NCBI GenBank assembly: GCA_947168395.1
Contig: CAMVLT010000040.1
Coordinates: 1-34,430 of the forward strand
Length of the DNA: 34,430 nucleotides
DNA from: an uncultured Prevotellaceae bacterium
GTDB lineage: Bacteria > Bacteroidota > Bacteroidia > Bacteroidales > Bacteroidaceae
Reading direction: 5' to 3'
The notes beneath the pieces are model-generated. The model saw nothing but the letters and a program-made list of their open reading frames with translations. It was not told where the DNA came from and did not search any database. The position numbers and the translations under genes were made by a program. Shown here piece after piece: positions 1 to 7,017 of this stretch (position 1 is the first letter of the stretch; every line of letters starts with the position of its first letter).

Positions 1-2
1 TT

Positions 3-764
3 CTCCAGCAACTTGAGAGACAATTGCCGACTGATTTGCATGAGGAGGAATTTACGTATATAGAGCCTTTCGTCGGTGGTGGAGCAATGCTTTTCTATAT
101 GCTGCAAAACTTCATGAACATCAAGCAAGTAGTTATTAACGACATCAACCGTAATCTGACGGAAGCCTACAGAGTCATCAAGCAGGAACCAGAGGGGCTT
201 GTCTATCGTTTGAAACACATCGAACAACAATATCTTAACATTACAGTGGAGGATGAACGAAAAAAAATCTACCTCGAAATGCGCCGTCGATTCAATGAGG
301 AAGTATTAAACAGCCTCGACAAGACCGCTATTCTCATATTCCTCAACCGCACATGCTTTAATGGTCTCTATCGTGAGAACGCGAAGGGCTTCTTTAACGT
401 CCCATTTGGCCGCTATGCCAATCCGACCATCTGCAATGAGGAAGTTATATACGCGGATAGTGAGCTGTTGAACCGCTACGATGTGCAAATTCTCAACGGG
501 GATTTCAAGGAAACGGCAAAGGCTATTGACAAAGCAGAGCAGACCTTCTTCTACTTCGACCCGCCTTACCGTCCTCTAAGCACAACCTCCAGTTTCAATA
601 GTTACGTCAAGGAGAGCTTCAACGACGATGGTCAGCGAGCTCTCGCCGACTTTTGCCGAATGCTCGATCGCAAAGGGAACGTCCGCTGGATGCTCTCAAA
701 CTCCGACTGCTCGGCCAGGAACCTTGATGACATGTTCAAAGTGGAATACAGAATCGCTTGTTAA
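3..764 (+). CDS. Dam/DpnM-like DNA adenine-N6 methyltransferase, 5'-partial, short C-terminus
   Basis: Class alpha (D12) adenine methylase, the family of E. coli Dam and DpnM, which methylates adenine in GATC-type sites. The frame is open to the window edge (LQQLERQL precedes a TTG at 24), so the true N-terminus with the family's WAGGK-like motif lies outside. Counting from that TTG, motif I is EPFVGGGAMLF (residues 14-24), the region NRTCFNGLYRENAKGFFNVPFG (in two parts around 108-129) is typical of the family, and catalytic DPPY is at 179-182. Only 64 residues follow DPPY, whereas Dam and DpnM have roughly 85-95, and the conserved KRG...E..I.NY ending is absent. The protein stops at EYRIAC, three bases before the next gene, and no other frame restores the tail, so a deletion is likely. 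Target specificity (GATC) is inferred from family and neighbours. Confidence 0.85.
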   Translation, partial: LQQLERQLPTDLHEEEFTYIEPFVGGGAMLFYMLQNFMNIKQVVINDINRNLTEAYRVIKQEPEGLVYRLKHIEQQYLNITVEDERKKIYLEMRRRFNEEVLNSLDKTAILIFLNRTCFNGLYRENAKGFFNVPFGRYANPTICNEEVIYADSELLNRYDVQILNGDFKETAKAIDKAEQTFFYFDPPYRPLSTTSSFNSYVKESFNDDGQRALADFCRMLDRKGNVRWMLSNSDCSARNLDDMFKVEYRIAC

Positions 765-767
765 GTT

Positions 768-1487
768 ATGAAGAAAGAAACGCAGGAACATCAAGTCATC
801 GAGATGATGCGTAAGGAGGGAGGATATGCCACCTTGCGCCGCTTGAACGAAATTGTGGACTTCTCTTCTTGGAAAACAAAGACGCCAGAGGCCACCGTTA
901 GGAGAATCGTGCAGGACAGTAAGCAGTTTTTCAAGATTCAACCAGGACTCTGGGCCCTCGAGGATTTCCGTGAAGAAGTGTTGCGCAAGTTTGAACTTAA
1001 GCCAGGCAATAAGCAAAGTGAAGAGCAATTTAGCCATGGCTATTACCAAGGACTACTCGTTGAGATTGGAAAATTCCGTCATCAGACAACCTATGTTCCT
1101 GCGCAAGACCAAAACCGCAAGTTTATAGGCCAGCGTCTCGCTGACATCACTGACACTATAGAACTTCCCGCTTTCACTTACGACAAGTTAATGAAGCGGG
1201 CAAGGACGATTGATGTTATCTGGTTCAACGAGCGTCAGATGCCATCGAACTTTTACGAGGTAGAGCATACAACTGACATCAAGAATTCGCTCTCGAAGTT
1301 TTATGAATTGCAAGACTTCTATGCAGGTTTTTATATTGTTGCCGATGCAAGCCGGAAGAAAGAGTTTGACGACAAACTTCACGTATCTATGTTTGGAGCT
1401 ATCGAGAAGCGCGTGAAGTTTATCGACTATAAACGTGTTGCCGAAATGTATGAAGGTATAACAAAAGTCAGTAATTCCATTTGGTAG
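768..1487 (+). CDS. Probable type II restriction endonuclease (HARE-like HTH plus PD-(D/E)XK fold)
   Basis: 239 residues, starting three bases after the methylase stop. Residues 8-64 resemble a HARE-HTH/winged-helix module of the kind fused to restriction enzymes, with the signature WKTKTPEATVRRIV (35-48) and FFKIQPGLWAL (54-64). The C-terminal half has a PD-(D/E)XK-like pattern: IDVIWF with D149, then FYEVEHTTDI with E164 and E166, then a helix SLSKFYELQDF. Its place between two GATC-class methylase genes makes it the likely cognate nuclease, as in MboI/DpnII-type systems. I do not recognise a specific named enzyme. The frame is intact, which is notable because both partner methylases look damaged. 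It could instead be a repurposed DNA-binding nuclease. Confidence 0.6.
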   Translation: MKKETQEHQVIEMMRKEGGYATLRRLNEIVDFSSWKTKTPEATVRRIVQDSKQFFKIQPGLWALEDFREEVLRKFELKPGNKQSEEQFSHGYYQGLLVEIGKFRHQTTYVPAQDQNRKFIGQRLADITDTIELPAFTYDKLMKRARTIDVIWFNERQMPSNFYEVEHTTDIKNSLSKFYELQDFYAGFYIVADASRKKEFDDKLHVSMFGAIEKRVKFIDYKRVAEMYEGITKVSNSIW

Positions 1488-1498
1488 AAATCAATAAT

Positions 1499-1666
1499 AT
1501 GAAAGAATACAAGATTGAAATCACAGAAACAAATATCAAAGTAGTAACGATTGAGGCCAAATCTGAATCGGATGCTATGTCAATAGTAAAAGCTGCCTAT
1601 GAAGAAGGTGAAATTGAGATTACGGAAGAAAACGACTACGTTGACGTGAACTATCATTTTGTTTAA
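1499..1666 (+). CDS. DpnD/PcfM-like small protein
   Basis: 55 residues beginning MKEYKIEITETNIKVVTIEA. The ATG at 1499 is preferred over an in-frame TTG at 1481 because the family starts at this MKEYxIxITET. The pattern KEYKIEITET...VTIEAxSExxA...VxxxYxxxEIxI...DYVDVxYxF fits the DpnD/PcfM family, named after the gene beside DpnI in Streptococcus. The function of DpnD is not established. The protein is acidic and would fold as a small alpha/beta unit. It sits 11 bases after the endonuclease gene and before the broken second methylase, so it appears to belong to the restriction locus or to have been inserted in place of the missing methylase N-terminus. Confidence 0.7.
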   Translation: MKEYKIEITETNIKVVTIEAKSESDAMSIVKAAYEEGEIEITEENDYVDVNYHFV

Positions 1667-1673
1667 TCAATAA

Positions 1674-2414
1674 CAAAAAACATCTTCGGCTGATAAAATC
1701 GTAAGCGTCAACAAGGGCGAATGGGACAGGGGCGGCACCAATGAGGAAATTAACGAATTCAACAAACGTTGGATTGGCCTTTGCCGCGACAAGTTGAAGG
1801 AGGACGGAACCATCTGGATTTCCGGCACCTATCACAACATCTTCTCCGTAGCTAACAGTCTCACCGAACTGGGCTTCAAGATTCTCAACGTAGTAACATG
1901 GGCAAAGACCAATCCGCCGCCCAACATCTCCTGCCGCTACTTTACTTACTCGACCGAGTTCATCATCTGGGCACGGAAGAGTGCCAAGCGTCCACACCAT
2001 TTCAACTACGAGTTGATGAAGCACTTGAACGATGACAAGCAGATGACCGACGTGTGGCGACTGCCCGCCATCGCCCCGTGGGAAAAGTCCTGCGGCAAGC
2101 ACCCCACGCAGAAGCCTCTTGCTCTATTGACTCGCATTATCCTCGCCTCGACCGAAAAAAACGCCTGGGTACTCGACCCATTCGCTGGTTCCTCTACCAC
2201 TGGCATCGCCGCCAACCTAATAGGTCGTCGCTACTTAGGCATCGAAAAGGAAAAACAATTTTCTGAGATGAGTAGCAGACGACGTGAAGAAATTAACAAT
2301 CTCAAAATATATACTGATTACCGTTCAAAGATAAAGGATATTGCAAAATCGGAGATATTAGAGCCATCATGTTTCGTATGTGAAGACAGTATTATTTATG
2401 ATTTACCTTTTTAA
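1674..2414 (+). pseudogene. DpnA/M2.MboI-like class beta adenine methylase, N-terminus with DPPY deleted
   Basis: The frame is open from a TAA at 1671 to 2414. Homology-like sequence starts around SADKIVSVNKGEWDR (1686 onward) and continues through GTIWISGTYHNIF, NPPPNISCRYFTYSTEFIIW, FNYELMKHLNDDKQMTDVW and KHPTQKP to motif I, DPFAGSSTTG (about 2174-2203). Class beta methylases run DPPY first and the SAM-binding FxGxG motif last. Here the first ~60 residues with the catalytic DPPY are missing, and no ATG precedes the conserved part; the first usable start is a TTG at 1794. In DpnII-type systems the second methylase (DpnA) modifies single-stranded GATC DNA. This copy keeps SAM-binding and target regions but should be catalytically dead, so I call it a pseudogene. 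Confidence 0.75.
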
Positions 2415-2560
2415 GTAGGGATAAATCTTGTGGCAAACGGAACAATCCGATAGCACCATATATCATATAGCTACTTTGATTGCAGGAAAATATTAAGGAG
2501 GAGAAAAAAGGGAACTAAAGCCGGAACAATAAAGGCTATGTGCCATTTTGGGCTTAGGGT

Positions 2561-2684
2561 ATGTAACTGGCATGTAACTGGAGGCCTGTTTTTATGGATG
2601 AGCGTCTTTTGACAGTGCCGATAAATAAGGGGATTTTCAGTTGCGAATAGTATGTAACTGGTATGTAACCCGCATGTAATTGAG
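2561..2684. repeat. Two clusters of 11-bp phased direct repeats, ATGTAACTGGY
   Basis: Cluster 1 has units at 2561 (ATGTAACTGGC) and 2572 (ATGTAACTGGA). Cluster 2 has units at 2652 (ATGTAACTGGT), 2663 (ATGTAACCCGC) and 2674 (ATGTAATTGAG). Within each cluster the period is exactly 11 bp, close to one helical turn, and the clusters are 91 bp apart from first unit to first unit. They lie in the 620-base region between the methylase remnant and the esterase gene, about 90 bp upstream of the esterase promoter. No protein-coding gene was seen in this gap. Confidence 0.7.
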
Positions 2685-2770
2685 AGGGGAAATTTTATCG
2701 ATTATGGCACTTATGTATGGTGGGAAGACAAACAAAAAAATGTAAAGAGATGCAAATAGTCCAAAGAAAG

Positions 2771-2802
2771 TTTGGGCATTTGCAGATTCTTTAATACCTT
2801 TG
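2771..2802 (+). promoter_or_regulatory. Bacteroidetes-type promoter for the esterase gene
   Basis: TTTG at 2771-2774, a 20-bp spacer, then TACCTTTG at 2795-2802. This matches the Bacteroides sigma-ABfr consensus (TTTG, about 19-20 bp, TAnnTTTG). Transcription should start near 2808, giving a long leader of about 225 bases before the chosen ATG at 3035. Confidence 0.75.
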
Positions 2803-2871
2803 CATTCTGTAAGAGCGTTCTTTGGATTTGTGTAAAATGTGTAGGAACATGTAAGTCCTCTCGTTTCCAAA

Positions 2872-2906
2872 GTGTTACCAGTTCCTTTTTATCATATAGG
2901 TAACAC
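2872..2906 (+). promoter_or_regulatory. Stem-loop in the 5' leader of the esterase mRNA
   Basis: GTGTTACC (2872-2879) and GGTAACAC (2899-2906) form a perfect 8-bp inverted repeat with a 19-base loop. It lies about 65 bases into the predicted transcript. It could be an operator half-site pair or an RNA hairpin. I recognise no known riboswitch. Confidence 0.4.
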
Positions 2907-3034
2907 ATTGATTTCCAAAAGAATTTAGAATTAGTGTCATTTTCGGACGTTGTCATTCTGTGTGTTCAAACTTCGTCAAGAGAGCGGAAATTGTAACAAG
3001 TTATCTTTTAATGATTACTAAAACTATAGCAACA

Positions 3035-4069
3035 ATGAAACAATTAAAAATGTGGATGAATGCCGTCATCCTTATTTGCGGCACGGCAATGGTGCTCACT
3101 TCATGCAGTAACAAAGACAATGCCCCCGATCCAAGTTCGACAATTCCCAAGTGCTACAACCTCATAGCAGATGAGTACAAGGAAATCCTACTTGACCCGG
3201 ACTTAGAGGCTAAGTATGCGAGCATCGTTCAGGACCAGGGTGAGCAGTTCACCATCGACAGCCCCAAGTCCGGACAGAAACTTACTATCTATTTCTATCG
3301 TCCCGATGGCGTTGGGAAAGAAGAAAAGACCCCCGTCGTGTATTATTGTCATGGAGGCGGCTACGCGACAGGAAACGCCACGATGTACGGCAACGACTTC
3401 CACGAGATGGCCAACAGGCTTAGGGCCACGGTGTTTTCTGTGGAATATACGCTGACTTCTGATCCTTCATACACCTATCACATAGAGTTGGATGAGGCTT
3501 ATGCGGGGTTGGTTTATATCCATGAACATGGTGCTGAGTTGCATGTGGACGGTGACAATATCGTCATCATGGGTGAAAGTGCTGGTGGTGGATTAACTAC
3601 CCGTATGGCGCTGTGGAACAAGGACAAGGGCAACATTCCTGTAAGGGGCGCGGTGCTCATCTATCCGATGCTCGACTATCGCACAGGCGGTCCTGACGAC
3701 CTTCACCCCGACAATATGACAGGCGAGTTCATCTGGTCAAAAGAGGAGAATGTCCTTGGCTGGGCCTATTTGAAGCATGGACAGGAAATCCCTGCCGACG
3801 AGATGATTTATTACTCTCCAGCGGTGGCTACACCACAACAACTCGCAGGGTTTCCCAAAACGTTCCTCATTGTCGGCACCCTCGACCTCTTCGTCCATGA
3901 GGACAAGGCTTTCGTGGAACAACTATCGAAAGCTGGCGTACAAGTAGAGTCGTTCGTGGAACCCGGCGTACCCCACTCCTACAATGTCATATTGAACGAC
4001 AGCCCCCAGACCATCCGCTTCAAGGATCTTCGGGACAATGCCGTCAAACAGATGTTTAAGGGAATATAA
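3035..4069 (+). CDS. Secreted lipoprotein esterase/lipase, alpha/beta-hydrolase (HSL family)
   Basis: 344 residues from the ATG at 3035. This start gives a clean lipoprotein signal peptide (MKQLKMWMNAVILICGTAMV, then lipobox LTSC with Cys24); the longer frame from 2960 would bury it. The hormone-sensitive-lipase-type fold shows the oxyanion motif HGGG at 106-109, nucleophile elbow GESAG with Ser182, and likely catalytic Asp284 (GTLDLF) and His314 (VPHSYN). Family members hydrolyse acyl or acetyl esters. A cell-surface or periplasmic lipoprotein in a glycan-using bacterium may deacetylate polysaccharide, but the substrate cannot be read from sequence. Transcribed alone from the promoter at 2771-2802. 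Confidence 0.85.
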   Translation: MKQLKMWMNAVILICGTAMVLTSCSNKDNAPDPSSTIPKCYNLIADEYKEILLDPDLEAKYASIVQDQGEQFTIDSPKSGQKLTIYFYRPDGVGKEEKTPVVYYCHGGGYATGNATMYGNDFHEMANRLRATVFSVEYTLTSDPSYTYHIELDEAYAGLVYIHEHGAELHVDGDNIVIMGESAGGGLTTRMALWNKDKGNIPVRGAVLIYPMLDYRTGGPDDLHPDNMTGEFIWSKEENVLGWAYLKHGQEIPADEMIYYSPAVATPQQLAGFPKTFLIVGTLDLFVHEDKAFVEQLSKAGVQVESFVEPGVPHSYNVILNDSPQTIRFKDLRDNAVKQMFKGI

Positions 4070-4278
4070 AGGTTCCGCAGATCACATTTTCATCAATGAA
4101 TTGGGTGGAACGATTCCGATGATTACTCCAGCATCAATAGCGGAAGCACAAAATTAACGAGACCTGAAAACGTACCGTCGGGATGCTTGCGAAGAAGGAC
4201 TTCGGCTGGCATCCCGATTCCTATTGTCAGCAAAATGCTACCATGACGAGTTTGTCGATATCCTCGGTTATAATGAGT

Positions 4279-4381
4279 ATGAGGTTCCTATGAGGTATCC
4301 ATGAGGTGTCTCAAATGTACCTCATACTCCGAACCCCCTGTGTATAAAGGGGATTCGGAGGATTACATGAGGTTATGAGGT
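4279..4381. repeat. 11-bp phased ATGAGGT repeats around a long hairpin
   Basis: ATGAGGT occurs at 4279, 4290 and 4301 (exact 11-bp period), in inverted form ACCTCAT at 4319-4325, and again at 4367 and 4375. Between the inverted and later direct copies lies CTCCGAACCCC (4327-4337) / GGGGATTCGGAG (4349-4360), an imperfect 11-bp hairpin that the flanking ATGAGGT copies can extend. No U-tract follows on either strand, so it is not a classical terminator, although it lies between convergent genes. The rest of the gap 4070-4422 holds nothing else I can recognise. Confidence 0.65.
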
Positions 4382-4422
4382 GTCTTTGCGATTCTGCATT
4401 GAAACGAAGAGGCTACTCTTGA

Positions 4423-7017
4423 CTACGGCTTCCGTATGGTATAGGTGCCCGCCTGGTAGTCCTTTGCATTGGTATCGCCAGGCAGGGTTACTGTGGCAGT
4501 AGTTCCTGTGGGGATGGTGAAAGTCCATATCCAGTCGTTACCTTCGTACTTCCAATGGCTTTCTATTATGCCGGCTGCCGATTGGTAGGTGGCATCGAGG
4601 TGGCCCAGACGACGGTCGGGCACGGGTTTCATGATGATGTGCTTAAAACCTGGCTGGGCTGGGTCGGAGGCGATGCCTGCACAGGTCTGCCAAATCCACT
4701 GGCATACGGCTCCGTAGGCATAATGGTTAAAGCTGTTCATGCCGTTAGGGCCCATGCCGCTTTCCTTCGTATAGCTGTTCCAACGCTCCCAGATGGTGGT
4801 GGCGCCATTATCGACGGAGTACAGCCAGCTGGGGTTCTTGCGCTGGAAGAGCAGGGTGTAGGCCACATCGGTCATACCGTTGTCGGTCAGTGTGGGCATG
4901 AGGATGGAGGTTCCCAGGAACCCCGTCTGCAGGCAGTCGCCATGCTCTCTGATGTTCTGGCGCAGACGCTCAATCATCTTTGCCTTTGCCTCGCCCTCGA
5001 AGAGATTGTTCTTCAGGGCGAAGAGCGCAGGTGTCTGCATGGTGTTGAGTATGTCGCATTTGAACGTGCCGTTGGCATTGAAGAACCGCTTGCGCAGATA
5101 GTTCTTTGCTTCGTTGACCATAGTTTCGTATTCTGCTGAGTTCCTGCCTGTAGCCTTCGCCATATCGCACATTATCGCAGCATCAATGGCCCAGTAGGAT
5201 GCTCCCAGATAGTTCCAATACTCGATGGCCTCGGGCTTCGGCTCGTTGCCGTCGAAGGCTCCACGCCCACAGGTTTCCAGAGGCTCATAACTCAGCCAGT
5301 CGCCCCACTGGTAGTTGCCATTCTCCTTGGAGAGTGCTACGTGGTCGTACTTCGTAAGGTTGATGTGGCTCATATATCGCTTCATCGACTCCCAGCTCTC
5401 CTCGATAATCGACTTGTCGCCGAACTGCTTCCAGACGGTCCAGGGCACAATGATGCCGGCATCCGACCAACCAAAGCGCATGTACTCATTATTCCATGAG
5501 CCGTACTGGCCTGGAGGTGCCACGCTGGGATAGCCTCCCTCGTCGTTCTGTGTGTCGCGCAGGTCGTGCAGCCATTTGTGGAAGAAACGGTTGGTATTGG
5601 CGAAGAACGTACCCGTCTCGCAGAACACCTGCGTGTCGGCAGTCCAGCCTAATCGCTCGTTGCGCTGCGGACAGTCGGTAGGCACGCTCAGGTAGTTGGA
5701 GCGCATGCCCCAGATGGTGTTCGAGATAAGCTGGTTCACAAGGTCGTTGCCCGTGGTGATATGTCCCGTTTCCATTTCTGGAGTGATACTGCTTACAGGT
5801 ACGGACTGTATGTTTTCTATCGTGACCTCATTGGTGGCGGTGATGTCGAGATAGCGGTAGCCAAAGAAAGTTTGGCGAGGGGTGTAGTCCACCGCTTTCT
5901 TGCTGTCGGCAAAGGTGTAATCCAGTCGCATGCTCTTGTCGTGGATGCGCAGGTTGCGGCGATGGATGCTGCCTTCCGGCCCGTCCATACCACGACTTTT
6001 GGCACCGTTGCCATCGTTCAGCAGTTCGGCGGGCAGACAACTGAGTCGTGTACCCTCCTTGGCTTTAAAACGGAACGAGGGAACCGCTGCGCAGTTCTGT
6101 CCGAAGTCGATGACGAGGTGCTCGCCCTTATTGATAACCATTCTCTGGCCGTCTTTATATTCGCGGTCGACGACAATTTTGCCGTATGTCTCGTCAGTTG
6201 AGCCTTCGGTCTTCGAATAGACGTATGCTCGTTTGGGGGTGAGTGCCCACTCATTGATGTGATAGATCTCGGCGCCGCAATTGGGTACGATGATGCCTAC
6301 ATATTCATTGCTGACTGCAGGTGCGGACAATACTTGCAAGTCGGTTTCGCGGGCGTCATACTCCTCGCCGTCGAAGATAGCGGCATGTCTCACAGGACCG
6401 GCGATGCCAGCTTTCCAATCCTTCGTGTTAGTGCCGTACAGGCGTTTCGTTCCGTCGGCAAACGTCAGTTCCAGCACACCACGGAAGGCACACTTCTGTC
6501 CGTACATGCCATTCGATCCGCTGGGTGTGATAATCTTGTCGGCCCACCAGCCTGGCGTCACCTGTGCTGACAGCGTGTTTTTGCCTCCCTTCTTCGTCAG
6601 GAATTGCTTGGTCACGTCGTAGGTAAACGAATACTTCGTGCGACTGTGGTGTGAGAAGCCTGGGCGCAGCACCTCCTTGCCGATGCGTTGACCATTTACG
6701 TACAACTCGTTCACACCCAAGCTCGTTGTCATCCACAGGGCCTTTTTCACTTTCTGCTGGTTGGTGATGGTGCTCACGAACCAGCATGCACCGTCGGCAG
6801 CCCGTGTGTCCTCGTCCACGCGACCTTGCACCTCGGGCGCATCAGCCACGCAAATCCACTCCGTCCCATTCCAGGCCTCATCAGGCAGCGACTGAGCATC
6901 CTTGGCCAAGCCCTTCTGCCGTTTCAGCACGACGGGGTCTCCCTGCCAGTAATCTTCTGCATAAATACTGCTCCATCCTGCTAATAGGAAAAGTGTAGAA
7001 AGAATAAATGTTTTCAT
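4423..7017 (-). CDS. Alpha-L-rhamnosidase, GH78
   Basis: 864 residues with a cleavable signal peptide (MKTFILSTLFLLAGWSSIYA, 1-20). It removes terminal alpha-L-rhamnose from plant glycans such as rhamnogalacturonan or glycosides. N-terminal beta-domains carry LYVNGQRIG (105-113) and EEYDAR (218-223); IDFGQN at 303-308 is the usual GH78 block before the barrel. The (alpha/alpha)6 core has TDCPQRNERLGWTAD with D448, E454 (general acid by family alignment) and D461, and IWERW with E744 as the candidate base. The C-terminal beta-sandwich ends at TYTIRKP, without the GKK tail seen on other secreted proteins here. Its ATG overlaps the stop of the HTCS gene (ATGA, 7014-7017), so the two should be co-transcribed and translationally coupled. 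Confidence 0.93.
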   Translation of the reverse strand: MKTFILSTLFLLAGWSSIYAEDYWQGDPVVLKRQKGLAKDAQSLPDEAWNGTEWICVADAPEVQGRVDEDTRAADGACWFVSTITNQQKVKKALWMTTSLGVNELYVNGQRIGKEVLRPGFSHHSRTKYSFTYDVTKQFLTKKGGKNTLSAQVTPGWWADKIITPSGSNGMYGQKCAFRGVLELTFADGTKRLYGTNTKDWKAGIAGPVRHAAIFDGEEYDARETDLQVLSAPAVSNEYVGIIVPNCGAEIYHINEWALTPKRAYVYSKTEGSTDETYGKIVVDREYKDGQRMVINKGEHLVIDFGQNCAAVPSFRFKAKEGTRLSCLPAELLNDGNGAKSRGMDGPEGSIHRRNLRIHDKSMRLDYTFADSKKAVDYTPRQTFFGYRYLDITATNEVTIENIQSVPVSSITPEMETGHITTGNDLVNQLISNTIWGMRSNYLSVPTDCPQRNERLGWTADTQVFCETGTFFANTNRFFHKWLHDLRDTQNDEGGYPSVAPPGQYGSWNNEYMRFGWSDAGIIVPWTVWKQFGDKSIIEESWESMKRYMSHINLTKYDHVALSKENGNYQWGDWLSYEPLETCGRGAFDGNEPKPEAIEYWNYLGASYWAIDAAIMCDMAKATGRNSAEYETMVNEAKNYLRKRFFNANGTFKCDILNTMQTPALFALKNNLFEGEAKAKMIERLRQNIREHGDCLQTGFLGTSILMPTLTDNGMTDVAYTLLFQRKNPSWLYSVDNGATTIWERWNSYTKESGMGPNGMNSFNHYAYGAVCQWIWQTCAGIASDPAQPGFKHIIMKPVPDRRLGHLDATYQSAAGIIESHWKYEGNDWIWTFTIPTGTTATVTLPGDTNAKDYQAGTYTIRKP

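Noticed and set aside
2561..2684. CRISPR array
   Set aside because: Units are 11 bp with no spacers of 25-40 bp and no cas genes.
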